Below, piece by piece: positions 35,780 to 47,660 of a stretch of DNA of 64,000 nucleotides. The first letter of the stretch is position 1. Each line of letters starts with the position of its first letter. Source of the stretch: Schistocephalus solidus. Lineage: Eukaryota > Platyhelminthes > Cestoda > Diphyllobothriidea > Diphyllobothriidae. The notes beneath the pieces are model-generated. The model did not search any database, had not been told where the DNA came from, and worked only from the letters and a program-made list of their open reading frames with translations. A program made the translations under genes and the position numbers. The stretch covers positions 1 to 64,000 of the forward strand of contig WEDG01003466.1 of assembly GCA_017591395.1 (NCBI GenBank), written 5' to 3'.

Positions 35780-35930
35780 TACCGAAAAAGACAAGGGAGT
35801 CTGCACTAGTCATTTTTGGCTTATTAGCCGTCATTAGCCATCCATACCTAAACCCACAACACCAGGCGTTGGGCATGGCTGGTTGATGACGGCTACTAAG
35901 TCAGAAATTGTCATTCCGGCCGGCCGTACC
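35780..35930. repeat. tRNA-like repeat bodies as a compact inverted pair
   Basis: At 35780-35850 the minus strand reads ggatggctaatgacggctaa, then the aaaatgac side of the body. At 35870-35920 the plus strand reads ggcatggctggttgatgacg, gctactaag and attgtcattccggcc. The two halves are adjacent with a loop of about 20-30 bases, so a transcript could fold into a hairpin. Confidence 0.5.
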
Positions 35931-37979
35931 GCACCTCCTCTATCCCCTTACCCGCTTGTGCCCGGTGACAAGACAGAGTAAAGAAGACCGGAGGCGGGGT
36001 CGGGTCACCCGGACCGTGGCGTCAAGCCAGATCCCACAGAGTGGAACAAAAGTGGTTGGTGCGGAATGAGCCCGCACCTACGCGTGCCCATATTCGTCAT
36101 TTGTTATGCGACCTCAACCCAAATATCGTCTGCCGCACCCTGATTTGGCCCCCATGTTGGTCCAACGCATCTACCACGCGAACCGTTTGGGGACACAATT
36201 CCCGCATAACAGTCTGAGACACAAACACACTTGACAGCCGACTTATTACTACCCTCCTAGTTGAGATAGAGTCGGCAAAATAGAATAGCACATTTGATGG
36301 CATACAATGCAGACTGGACGACAGCCCGCACTGTTGGAGACTCGGGTTCGACCACTGCAAGGGGATTACACTTTCTGTTGCGTATTCGGTGAAGTTAGAA
36401 TGCGAGAATTACCTAACGCGAAAACAAGCAAACGAAACTGCCAAAAAAATGTATCAGACGCACTGGCTGCACGGCAGCATGCTAAAGATGGAGCAGTGAT
36501 CATTTTTTAAAGTTGCCTGGTCCAGATCTCTGTGGCCGTCATCAAGAGAACACTGTGAGCCACAATCACCAGATTAGAAAACAGACAACCAGCGGACGAC
36601 TGTGTTGGTCAGTTTCAAAATCGAGAAAGAAACTAGGTTTTCGGATAAAATACAGAAATGAATTAGCTTATACTCCAGGCAAGCGAACTTCGTTAGATGG
36701 AAGTAAAGCACTAACCCGATTCGATTCACGCAGTAGACGGGCGTCAGCGAACTTGTGGAACCATTTGGCTTCACTAAGTCGAGAAACGACGGAGTATCAT
36801 CTTCACGTTTGCGTTAGCGGCAATGTGGATTGAGGATCTAGTTGAACATAGTCTTCCAGCGATTTAGATCTCGTTGTACTGCACACGATTTCTTCGCTAT
36901 CGCATAAGGCTTACTAGGCTCTCGCGTCAGTGAGAGTGGTCTCAAGGCCACAATAAGAAAGAGAGGGAGAGAGAGCCATTGCGGCCTGACTCTCAATCCT
37001 GAAAAGCTATGTTAGCTGGTCATTAGGAAACCTCCCATGCCCCGACTCGTAGCGCGCAGCGGCGGTCTCCGGAGCGTCGGAGTAAGCAACGTGGGAGGGG
37101 CTAATCTGTCGTGTGGGGATGGCGTCACCAGCGTCGGTCACAGTCTCTCTTCGCGTCCCCATGCCCCAGTCGAGCGCGCCAGCAGAGACCGACAAAGCCC
37201 TGGTTTACTATGCGCGTGCGCGCGCGCGACCGAACACGGCGTCCGTGACCTTGGAACTAGAGGGATGGAGAGGCTAAGAGGGCCTGGCGCGGACGTGTGC
37301 GACTGGATGCGGACGGTCAAAGGGCGACCATGACGTTGTGGCAGGCGCCTGTTTGACCCCGCGGGTCCTCATAACGCAGTGGGTGCGATGACGCACGAGC
37401 AAAGACGGGCTCGACGGCGGCGGACATCCGGCGCAGTCGACTCCCTCGACAAAGAACGGCTTGCTGGCTGCCTCAAACTTGGCAGGTTACGCAGATGGGT
37501 CGTGGCTACTTGGTCAGCGTCAGTCGACCAGGTTGGCCCACAGTTGCACTGTCAACTGGGCGTAAAAATTAAGACCGGCAATGAGGCGTAAGGGCTCTGT
37601 GTCACTGAAAAAACGTTCGGTATGATTTTTTTAAAGAATGACTGCACCCATTACGAACACGTCCACTGGGCCTTGATTTCGATAGCCCTGGGGACATCTT
37701 GTTAGGGCCAGAAATAGGCATTATTTAACGAATCGACGTCAAATTGCCTGACACAGAGCCAAAGTTCCGACTACTGCTCCATCCAGTATGTCTGAGGACT
37801 CAGAGATCCAGTTTATAGGACGGCTACACCCTCCCCTCCCCCCGACGGTGTTTCAAGTACTTCCGTCCTGAGGAAGATGGGTTACCCATTAGCCTAGTTA
37901 CTGGCTTTCCGGCGCGTCCAAAGGTGACGGATAGTGGAACGGCCTTCAGTGAAGGTTAGCTGCGAAATAAGCAGACTCG
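35931..37979. other. Intergenic, with a GC- and CpG-rich patch
   Basis: No gene recognised. About 37030-37600 is noticeably richer in G, C and CpG than its surroundings (for example gcgcgtgcgcgcgcgcgacc near 37210). Open frames there occur on both strands, as expected from composition, and carry no motif. A promoter-type CpG patch is possible but unsupported by any adjacent gene. Confidence 0.35.
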
Positions 37980-40900
37980 GGTCTGGCGAATAAGCAGTCG
38001 CGGACCAGGAAAGACAGTGCCACCAAGGTGCGACGGGCTGAGGTCTGGTACGCCAACAGCCCTATAAAAAAGCCGCAAAGCCCGATGACGGCACTGTGAC
38101 CTGGCGAGTGCGAACCGTCATTAAATAAGTTCGCTCACCCCCGCTGCCTTGCGAGTAGTCTCTTGAGCCAAAGCGCTAGAGGAGACAACCTCAAACAAAC
38201 AATCCAAGCGGCTGTAGGGGACCGCCCGTACTCAATCCCCACAACACCTCATGAAAAATATTTCCGAATATAGTTTTACGATCCATGCTACGGCGTCCGA
38301 CGCGCTCCGCAACCCTAGTCCAGTGGTGCGAGCGAAAAGTGTGCGAGCTGGACTACTCAATCGGAATCGGACCCTTGGTATTGGATACTGGAATGCGCGA
38401 ACGTTCCTGGACCCTGGTACCCAAAGTATGACGGCGCGCAGTCTTTATCAGTACAACGTAGATGTGTGCTGCCTGGCAGAGGTCCGAATAACTGACTCAG
38501 GCTCTGGAAATAAACATACCGGGAGGCAACTCACACTTTACCACAACGGCCCTCGCGAGTTTTCTGGTAGGCATGGTTTGGCGATTGCCCTCTCGCAACA
38601 AGTGAACCGTGCACCGCTTGCTTGGGAACACGGCAACTGACGGATGGCCTACGTGCGACTGAAAGGTCGCTTCAAAAACAGCTCTATTGTCTCTGTGTAC
38701 GCACCAACTTTCACTGCCGAACAGCACGACAAAGAGACGTTTTACTCGCAACTGCAAGCGTTAGTTGAAAAACTTCCGCGCCACGATCTGCTACTTGTCG
38801 CTGGGGACTGAAATGGCCGGACTGGACGTGGTGACTCCACTAACAGTCATCTTATTGGGCGTTTATGGGCTTGGTTCTCGATGCGAAAATGGTGGGAGAC
38901 TGCTAAACTTTGCTGACCAGAAACGACTGTTTGTCAAGAACACGGGCTTCCAGCACCGCAACAAACACCTGCTGACCTGGTATTCAAACTACGGTCATAC
39001 GGCCAGTCAGATCGACTACATTCTAGTCAGTTCACAGTTCCGCAGCTGGGTTCATGATAGAAGTTAGATGGGTGGTGCCGAGACTGGTAATGCCTATGGG
39101 TCTGACCATGTTCTCGTCCATACACGCTTGAAAGTGCTCCTATCATCCGTACCCAAAAGGTCACGTGCTAGACGCCCAGATGTCGCCAAAATCCGGCTAC
39201 CCAGCACTGCCGAGGCCCTGTTTTACTACCCGAACATACGAAGAAGGCAGTAGTGAGTGGTCCTCACTGAAGACATTAGTCTATGGGGCACCTGAGAAAA
39301 TTCTTGGGTATACTCAGCGACACCGCAGTGATTGGATCAGCGGAAGAACCTTGGTTTTCGGCCCAGACGGCTCGAGCCAGGTCCCGCAACAATGCTTCCT
39401 TTCGCCAAACCCGAAAGATGATGGCAAAATCGGCTTGGGGAAGACCGGAAGAAATATTGGGCCTAAATAGCGAGCTCAATGGAGCAGGCCTCAAACGTAG
39501 GTGACACCCGAAAACTCTACCAAATTACCCGCCAAGTTAGTGGTAGGCCCTCTACACTGAGCGACTCTGTTCGTGACGTGAATGGCAGCTTTATTGTTGA
39601 AAACCCGGCCAAGGTCGAGCACTTCGAGAACCTTCTCAACTTCGATACCGAGCCCAGCACCCCCTTACCACGTGCAACGGAGTCTCCTCCCTCTCCTGCC
39701 TATGCAGTCATGCGACCCCCCTTCTGAAGGAGAAGTAACTGATGCCATAAGAAGGTTGCGCAACAACAAGGCACCTGGAGAGGACGATAGACCATCTGAA
39801 ATCTACAAGTATTGTGTCGACACACTGGCGCCCTGGCTCCATAAAATGATTGCACAAGCGTGGCGAGACGAGGTCGTTCCTGATGACTGGGGCTTAGGCA
39901 TCCTTGTACCTGTCCCCAATAAGAGAAACAAAACGAGATGCGAAAGCTACGGGGGCATATGTCTTATCGACGGTGCTGCTAAAATCTTCGCTATTGTCCT
40001 TCTCAGGCGTTTCCAGGCTGTGCACGACTCTAGGACGAGGCCCAACCAAGCCGGATTCTGTGCTGGACGTGGATGTGCGGACCAAACATTAACACTAAGG
40101 CACATCCTTGAATCACGCTATAGGTAACAGCCACCGACGGCCGTCTGCTTTGTCGACTTCGCCGCGTTCGATTCCGTCCATCGTGAATCCTTATGGTGGA
40201 TAATGGCCCTAGATGGTCTATCATCGAAAATCATCGCCATGATCAAGGCCTATTGCAGCTCAACCACTGCGCGAGTTTGGTCCATAACAATATTTCACAA
40301 CCATTCGGTATTCGGTCTGGCGTTCGAAAAGGTTGCATTTTGTCGCCCATCCTGTTCAACTACGCTACTGACTGGATTCTTGGGAAGGCCCTGCATGAAG
40401 AGGACGGTGTTGAGCTTACACCCGGACGCCGGCTGGCTGATCTCGACTACGCAGATGATATCGCCTTACTAGCTTCAAGGTTTGGTGATCTGCGGGTGAA
40501 TGAAGTCGCTAAATCAGTCGGCTTGTCCATAAATGAGGGGAAGACCAACGTTTTTTCAAGCTGCATCCCTGCCCAAATGAAAGCATCTCTCGAGGTTGAT
40601 GACTGTCAACTTGAAGAGGTAGACAGTTTCAAATACCTTGGAGCGAGGTTGCTGCCGAATAGACAGAGTAAGGATGACATTATCTCACGAATCGATGCTG
40701 CTCGTCGGGTTTTCTCAAGCCTTAGAAAGTGCCTATGGACACGACGCGACATTTCTATCGCCACAAATATTCGCGTATATTGTGCGTCGGTCCGGTCTGT
40801 CCTTATCTATGGCTGTGAATGCTGGGCTACACGCGTGGAAGATGAGCGAAAACTGGAAGCATTTGACCACCACTGCTTGAGGACTATCCTCCAAGTGAAG

Positions 40901-41290
40901 TACACAGACTTCGTCTCAAATGAGACAGTCCGCACTCGCTGCGAAAACATCACAAGGATATCCCAGGCGATCCAAACGACGAATGAGGTGGTTTGGGCAC
41001 ATTCTTCGGCACCTACCTCACGAGCTCAGTTTTACTGCCCTTAATCCACTCCCACTACCGAATTGGAGGCATCGAAGAGGGGGTCAGCTCAAAACCTGGC
41101 TGGATACCGTTCGTCAGGACATGGAAGTTGTTCTTGGACCTTCGGTATTCGGTGTCCTTCGTTGGCAAAGAGAATGGATTGAACTGTCCATGTCTGCTGC
41201 CACGAAACAACAAGCGTGGAAGGGCACAATCCGTGACATAATCGAGGCCTGCTAGCGCAGGCATGATCGCAGCCGTAACAAGTACAAGTA
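37980..41290 (+). mobile_element. RTE-type LINE, near full length but broken (family 2)
   Basis: The frame from 38251 opens the endonuclease with GIGYWNARTFLDPG and VDVCCLAEVRI (metal-binding Glu). Stops at 38640 and at 38809 (GDWN has become GD-stop-N) and a shift near 38850 break it. SQIDYILVSS and GSDHVLV close the domain near 39010-39120. The reverse transcriptase starts near 39730: RRLRNNKAPGED, RPNQAGFCAGRGCADQ, FVDFA, GVRKGCILSPILFNYA, and DLDYADDIALLAS with an intact YADD near 40450. The thumb/C-terminal part (SFKYLGARLLP, YGCECWA, RRMRWFGHILR, RGGQLKTWLDTVRQDMEVV) ends IEAC-stop at 41255. A short A/C-rich tail (acaagtacaagtaaatacac) follows. The catalytic RT core is open but the polyprotein is not, so the copy is inactive. 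The 5' limit near 37980 is a guess. Confidence 0.8.
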
Positions 41291-42367
41291 AATACACGTC
41301 CTGCTGCAGATAACTAACAGCTTGTTCGCACCTACTCACACACCCACCTAAAGAGGAGGGGGAGGGGAAAAATTTGTGAAAATTAGGTAGCAAATGGTTG
41401 CCCATCCATGTCTTTCCCTCTCTATCCTGCCGTCTTACCGTCCTCTAGCATGCAAATGTTGTCCGCTTACGAGACGCCAGTTTCAGCGGCAGCGAAACGG
41501 ACACGGCTAACTTTCAGAGATATACCGGAAATAAAGAATACACCCGACTAGTGAAGCACGGAGATGAGAGGGGCACACCAGCGAGTAGAACAACTGAATA
41601 AAAGGAACGAGGGGAACAGTGTCAAAAAATCGTTGTAAAGGGGTTACGGTAGGGTGCAAATAGCAGGCGGCTTTGGACAACCAAAAGGACTACATTCTCA
41701 ACGGGTGGCCTTCAATGAGGAAAGACTGGCTGAAAAATTACCGGTGGGGAACCGCCACGATTGGAAGGTTAGCCTTGCACTGTTGGGAAGGATCAGCAAT
41801 ACGTGAAGATGAAAACCCTTGCGAATGCACAAGGAGAGCAGGCTAAAAACGACGGAGGCAACGCTACGAAATTGTCGCGCGCTGAACCAACCCAGGTACA
41901 CAGGTCAGGTCTCGATCGTGCCAGGCTAACTCGGAGGTACTACGTAGTCTTGTTTGCCGACAGGCGCGGTCCCGAAACACACGGCGACGTCTCTTAGGAA
42001 GACGAAGGTGAAATGCAAAAAAAATGCCACAGTCTTCAAAAGGGTATTCAACAACACAAGATGGAGGAGTAGACACTGTGCAGCACGATGCGCATGGAGA
42101 AATACCGCACCGGGATGAGAGGGGAAAACATACAAATGTCAAAAGTGGACCAATAACAAGTCCTGGAACTCTTAATGCATTGGCTTTGGCAAAAACTGTC
42201 AGAACTAAAAACGCATGATCGGAACAATCAGTGCTAGTACCTGACAGCGGTCTGGCTCAACGATCCAAGGTCATATCCAGTCACTCATACAATGTTAACC
42301 AAAACCCGCAAATGCGTTTTATATTAGGATTGATTACTTAAGTGGAACCTTTTCTCGAACTGTAACA
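41291..42367. other. Intergenic, nothing recognised
   Basis: No coding region or repeat family recognised. Frames at 41698-42142 are short and mutually overlapping. Confidence 0.35.
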
Positions 42368-43170
42368 TTTATTATCTTGGAGCATAATCTCAAGATATTT
42401 CACACACGCCAGTATTTGAACAAACATCCTTTGGGCCTCCCGAAGAAACCTCACTCGATAGAAAATAGCTACTTATGTAGTGTTAATTTTGAATATAAAA
42501 TTTCGTTGCCCTTACAAATTCAAACATAATGTATATAAAACATAAGCAAAATCATTTTTTGTACTTATTTCATAAAAAATCACGCATTCATCAAATTTGT
42601 CCCTCAAAGAAAGGCTATCTTGGGTTTTAAAAGAGATTATACTTGAGAAATTTTTAAAAACTATACTATGTCCATCCAAATCGCCACATATCTGTTCGTT
42701 CATTAATGCACCTCATGAAGAATACGGTATAGCCCAAATTCATGGGAGAATTTTGGGAGCACTGTATGGTATATTCTTAATGACATATCCGAGTGTAGGA
42801 TACTCCTTCTAAGGAAGGCATATCACATGTAGACTGAAAACCTCCAAATGCAAATGCAAAGCCAGCTAGGAATCATAAGTATTTAGGAATTCGTAAACCT
42901 TTTTAAAACTCGAACATGCCTTTTCTTTGAGAGTAAAATTTGAAGAAAACGTGACTTGCTATCAAATGAGTACCAGAAAGAATATGTTAGCCTATTTTCG
43001 ACAAACTATATTTGAATTTGTAAAGGCATTGAAAAGTTATAGAAATGCATACTACTTAAGTAGTCATTTGTTTTATCGAGTGAGAATTTTTCAGGACGAA
43101 AAGACGTTTATTGAAAAGTCGGCATCCCCTACGTCTTAAATATTTCGGCCCTGTGCTCCAAGATAATAAA
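42368..43170. mobile_element. Foldback / long-TIR element (~0.8 kb)
   Basis: The left arm (42368 to about 42640) starts tttattatcttggagca. The right arm (about 42895-43170) ends tgctccaagataataaa, its exact reverse complement. Inner blocks pair in order: actcgatagaaaa with ttttatcgagt, cttacaaattcaaa with tttgaatttgtaaa, and tccctcaaagaaa with tttctttgagag. Arms are about 260-275 bases, diverged, around a spacer of about 250 bases. No transposase is seen. It is AT-rich and looks like a foldback-type or long-TIR MITE; which superfamily is unknown. Confidence 0.65.
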
Positions 43171-45315
43171 TAATTAAATTCCAGTTAAATAACCATCTCT
43201 GACCTAAAATGTGTTTTAATACTTTGGTTAACGTGGCACGAGATTGATCAAGGATCCGCTGACGTACGGACAACTACTTACAATGAAAAATCCCCACGCT
43301 CAACCAATGACAAGGGGGCAGAAATGTGTGCAACTTCTGAAACGGAAAAACGTCTCTTCGAACGCTGTCAAAGAAGCTTGAAAATCGTCACTGGTATGTC
43401 TTCGGTTAACCACATGAGCGAAGGAGTTTAAATCAAAGCCCTAAGTACCAACTGGCGGCTGCCAGCACGGACGCGAAAGAATACCAAAAAGGCGGAATTG
43501 TACGAGACACCTTGATGCACCTTAGAAATAAGCTGTTGGCTTGTGATTTCGTTGACTCTAGGCCACATATTTTCAATATTAGTGCCACTATCGAAGGCTC
43601 GGCAGGACGCCCCCTTGCAGCGCATTCCAGGGCTCCTCTGATCTTATTCTGACATGGCGATACGATGCGAACGTAAGCGTACCAGCCGAAACGATATTGT
43701 CTCAAGATAAAACCAAGGACACTACAGCCATGCACCGGAGGTTCAGTAATTAAATTTTCCTGTGCGTAGCACACTGCTGTGACAAGTTTTGGACCTTGAG
43801 GAGACGTCGGTTATTCCAATAACCGTCGACCAATGAAGTAGCAAATGTTTTGACAACAGTGAGGTGCAGGAGGAAGCCCTCCGGATAATCGACAGTCTTA
43901 TAGGCACATGAATTCCTTGAAAAGGGACTCACAACCAAAAAAACACGTGGGAGGGAGAGGCTTGACTCGATGCCAGCATATTCCATTGTCCACCGTACTT
44001 ACACACGGGAATGTAGAATGAGTTGCATGTTGACACCAGCACGGAAAAGCTCGAAAGCGAGGCTCAAATCCGGTACAAAGTATCGTTCAACAAGCAAATC
44101 AGAAAGGGCATGTCGGCTTCCCGTAGCGTACAATAACAAGCACCCGAACCATCACAATGACGGGCTATTGGAAGTGCTCTAATAGTCTACAAGATTGCTA
44201 CTGAATTATAACAAGTAACAACTATGAATATAAATTGAATAAACGAACGGAAACCTGTCGGGAGCCATATTTTTAGAACGTAGAAAATCATGAAGCATTT
44301 AAATGTGATAACAGAGAAACTAAAATACCTACCCAGAAACATAGCAGACAACAGTCTAAGGCAAAAGTAAATCCAGGAAAGTCGCCAACAGGATCTAAGT
44401 CAAAAATATGCGGCTAAATTTGGCGTGGCGCACGAGTCACTGGAAGTCGTTTAGACTAGTTATATGGCAGTAATACGAAAGAGTGAGGCTTTATGAACAG
44501 CAGTCATGGTTAAGATTTTACTCCCATGTACTAACGGCACAGAAGCCTCGGAGCCTAACAGGAAAACTCAACTGAACTACAAAACATTAAGCAGCACAAA
44601 CGGACATCCGCATTCTTGAATCGAATAGAATGTCTGATAGCTTTGCATTGCCGGTGAAGATCTACCTTAGGTAGGGCGGCCGCATCGTGGTGACTCCACA
44701 TAGGTGCCCACCGAAAGAACTGCGGTTTGGTAAGCCGCAGCCAAGGACGACCTGGAAATCCCCCAAGTGTCCGGAAACTAATCAGAACTCCCGGAAAAGT
44801 AGTTTAGTCGTTTAGGACAGAAGGCCCTTTGAATCGTTATGGAAAATCAAACAGCTACCCTGGAGGTCCACCGCATACATGATAAACTGGAGAGAATTAA
44901 GACAGGGATGCTGTGATATGACGCCGAAATAAGCTAGGAGGATGGCAGAAAATTTTAAACACAATGAAATTGGTTTTGAGAACACTTGTGCTAATTTAAA
45001 GGACTGGTATTTAAAGGCTGGTATACAAATTCTTACTTGGACGCGATTACAGAGGTAAGAATGGCACGACCCTTAAATTGAACTGCCTGCGGGATCGCAA
45101 ATACAAACACTTTAACACAGATGCTGTCATCAATTTTTAAATACAAATGTGAGCGAACGCATTTATAACATGAGGAACTTGGACAGTTCACAAATATTCA
45201 AACGGGACACGGTAAATATGAATCGTTATGATCAAAAAGAACATGAGTATCACAAGGGAACTTTACTCTCTGCCGATGGGACAAGGGGACAAAAGTAAAA
45301 ACGGCGGATCTAAAA
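43171..45315. other. Intergenic, nothing recognised
   Basis: No exon or element motif recognised. A 113-codon minus-strand frame at 43433-43774 and a 78-codon frame at 43750-43986 overlap in different phases and carry no family signature. A small perfect hairpin sits near 43808-43828 (ggttattccaataacc core). Confidence 0.35.
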
Positions 45316-45822
45316 CTAAGTAGAAAACAAGAGGGAGTCATCAAAAGACGCATAATCGGTTTCCATACTCTCTTCAACCTCAATGGTTCGAGTTATTTCC
45401 TCGAAGAGGTGATTCATGGCAGCAGAACTTGGGTAATGTTCGAGCGCGCGCAGAGAGCTAGAGGGAGGACTGAAAGCAGATGGCGAAGTGGCTGCAACGT
45501 TGCGTGGAATGGAAGCAGAGAACTGGCCACGAGCAATGTCACCGAGACGTAAATTAGAAGCACCTGAATGATCTAGAGAGTTTAGACCTTGGGCGGTGCG
45601 AGGTAGGGTTTCACCTAGGTCAGAAATATTAATTGGAGAGGAGGCAGAGACTTCATCATATTCTTCTTCGCCCTCTTCGTCTTCATCCTCTTCAACTGGA
45701 GTGCCAAAGCTGGAACGAGTAGTGTTCAATTGGCGACGATCCGAGCCAGAGAACCGAGGGGGTTGGCTGAGTGTCCGACCTGCCCGACTATCACGCGGTG
45801 TTGGAAGGGCTTGATCAAAATC
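45316..45822 (-). CDS. Terminal exon of an unrecognised gene with an acidic tract
   Basis: The exon follows an acceptor acaccttttttattag on the minus strand and is open for 168 codons from DFDQALPTPRD to a stop at 45316. Features in order: a basic, Pro/Arg-rich start; an uninterrupted acidic tract (EEDEDEEGEEEYDE, about residues 43-56); a Ser/Pro-rich middle; and a C-terminal part with HLFEEITRTIEVEESMETDY. No known domain is recognised; the pattern suggests a disordered, probably nuclear protein. Upstream exons should lie above 45822 on the minus strand but I could not identify them; a GTACCA donor near 45869 is only a possibility. Composition and length argue against chance. Confidence 0.5.
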   Translation of the reverse strand, partial: DFDQALPTPRDSRAGRTLSQPPRFSGSDRRQLNTTRSSFGTPVEEDEDEEGEEEYDEVSASSPINISDLGETLPRTAQGLNSLDHSGASNLRLGDIARGQFSASIPRNVAATSPSAFSPPSSSLRALEHYPSSAAMNHLFEEITRTIEVEESMETDYASFDDSLLFST

Positions 45823-47099
45823 CTAATAAAAAAGGTGTAAATTAACTTGAGGAAACACTTAAATGGTACGCAAAAATACTTCTTTAGTGACGTGAGTCGG
45901 TTGGGGGTTGGCAAAGTTTATTCATTTTAAAAACCATCATAAGTGCAAAAAATATTATAAAGTAACTATGGAGTTTTATCATGTTGCAACTTAAGAAGTT
46001 GTGAAAAGGACTTCACGCATGTATTTAGGGCATAGCAAACGTTGAAAGGTACTGGACGCAACCCTTTACGAAGCCGTCGAAAATTGCAACCCCTTTAGGG
46101 TTTCTCCATGATTTTCTGTAAACCAACAAGATAAATAACGATCTGAGCTAGAATTGACTGCTTAACACTTACAATTACGGTGAAAAAGGAAACGAGCATT
46201 CATAAACACCCAAACAACTCACGAGTAAGCTGTGTTGTAATTCATTTTAAAAAATACGTATTAGCTGACACGAATAAACTTAGGAAACGGTAGTATGATT
46301 ATTTTTCCATGAGTGGATTCACCTTTCACAAATAGAAACAGTAGAAAGGGAAAACTAGGGTGCTGATCTATGAGAAATTGCGGAGTGTTTCAAACAGCGA
46401 AAAATTGGAATGCTAGCTAGTATCAGTTACAGCACCGACAGAAAACTGCTGTCACGGCAAGGGATTTTTTTCATACATTTAATTTAAGGCAGAAAAGGTG
46501 ATAAATGCATTGCATTATGTACGGTACTAGGTACTGAAAAGAGCCCGGATGATCAGTAGATTATGAAACCATGATGAGCATGATTCATTGAGGTTTATGA
46601 CGTAGGTTGACGTGCTAAGTTACTGAGGCACTCCTAAGGTAACAACCGCATGAAATCTACGTATGTACTAGAACGAGAAAGGATTAAGAGGAAAAACCAA
46701 TTTGAAAGCGGATTGGGAGAATTTTTAAGACCCTAACATCCCAAAATAGCGTTGAGCAGTCCTCAGCGACAGCTGCTAAATTCCACGATGGACAACTGAT
46801 TTAGTGAATAGACGACTCGAATGAGCCTGGGATGCATATGAGATTAAATATCGTTCCCCCCAGTTCGGGGATGGGGAGGGGTTTGAAAATTAGTTCAGGC
46901 GACTAATCAGTAGGAAGACACGACGTACATTTATTTGGTCTAGCACACTGGTCAGTGATGTTTACTGGAGTGCAGCCGCCATGCTGAGCACGACTTCAAG
47001 GAGCCGGGGGGAGGATTACTAGGTTTAAAAACGTGGACGACGCAGAACTATCCATCAGTTAATCGATGATTTCCAAAGGGACTGTCAGTGTACTGGTTA
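45823..47099. other. Probable intron/intergenic DNA, nothing recognised
   Basis: AT-rich. Upstream exons of the 45316-45822 gene may be here, but none could be supported. Confidence 0.3.
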
Positions 47100-47660
47100 T
47101 AGATACTATTTACCATCCTAGTTGTTCCTATCTTACGTCATCATGCATGGCCGTGTATGCGCGGAAAGGTATACTCGTCAGCATACGCGTGTGCAACATT
47201 CATCCAACCGCATCAACAAAACGGGAGTGACAGTACAACTAAAATGTGAGTACTCGGTGAGGCGGACATATTTTCATGAGGTATCTTGGGAATTGTGAGT
47301 AGGGCGGGTGCCCACAAGCTGCTCGGATTGTTTGTTAGAGGTTGCTCCTCTAGTGCTTTGGCTCAGGAACCTAACCACAAGGCAGTGGTGGCAAGCAAAC
47401 TTATTTAATGGCCGTTCACGGTCGCCATGTCAGTGCCATATTAGGGATTTGCAGCATTTTATAAGGCAGTCGGCGTGCCAGACCTCAGCCCTCCACGCTC
47501 TGGTAGCTCCCTAGTCGTGCCTATCTTACGTCTGCATGTATGGCAGTGTATGCACGGCAAGGTATACACGTCAGTGTAAGCGTGTGCAACATTCACCAAC
47601 CGCATCGACAACACCGGAGTGACCGTAAAACTATAACGTAAGTCCTCGCCCACAGCACAC
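47100..47660 (+). repeat. Direct repeats (~150 bp) flanking a dispersed repeat
   Basis: 47106-47255 (gttcctatcttacgtcatc, tggccgtgtatgcgcgg, gtgtgcaacattcatccaac, gggagtgacagtac) and 47510-47655 (gtgcctatcttacgtctgc, tggcagtgtatgcacgg, gtgtgcaacattcaccaac, cggagtgaccgtaa) are direct repeats about 400 bp apart. Between them, 47285-47490 matches 31590-31760. The arrangement resembles one unit plus a repeated end, such as a small LTR-like or tandem element. No coding capacity. Confidence 0.5.

Noticed and set aside
37037..37591. Open frames on both strands in the CpG-rich patch
   Set aside because: Long frames on opposite strands follow from high GC; no domain or splice signal supports them.
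38497..38757. Minus-strand open frames over the RTE LINE
   Set aside because: Shadows of the plus-strand endonuclease, which carries recognisable motifs.
43433..43774. 113-codon minus-strand frame
   Set aside because: No family motif, no clear splice context, and overlapping frames on the same strand of similar quality.
43803..43828. Small perfect hairpin (ggttattccaataacc)
   Set aside because: Short and isolated, with no associated gene or repeat; expected by chance in 64 kb.
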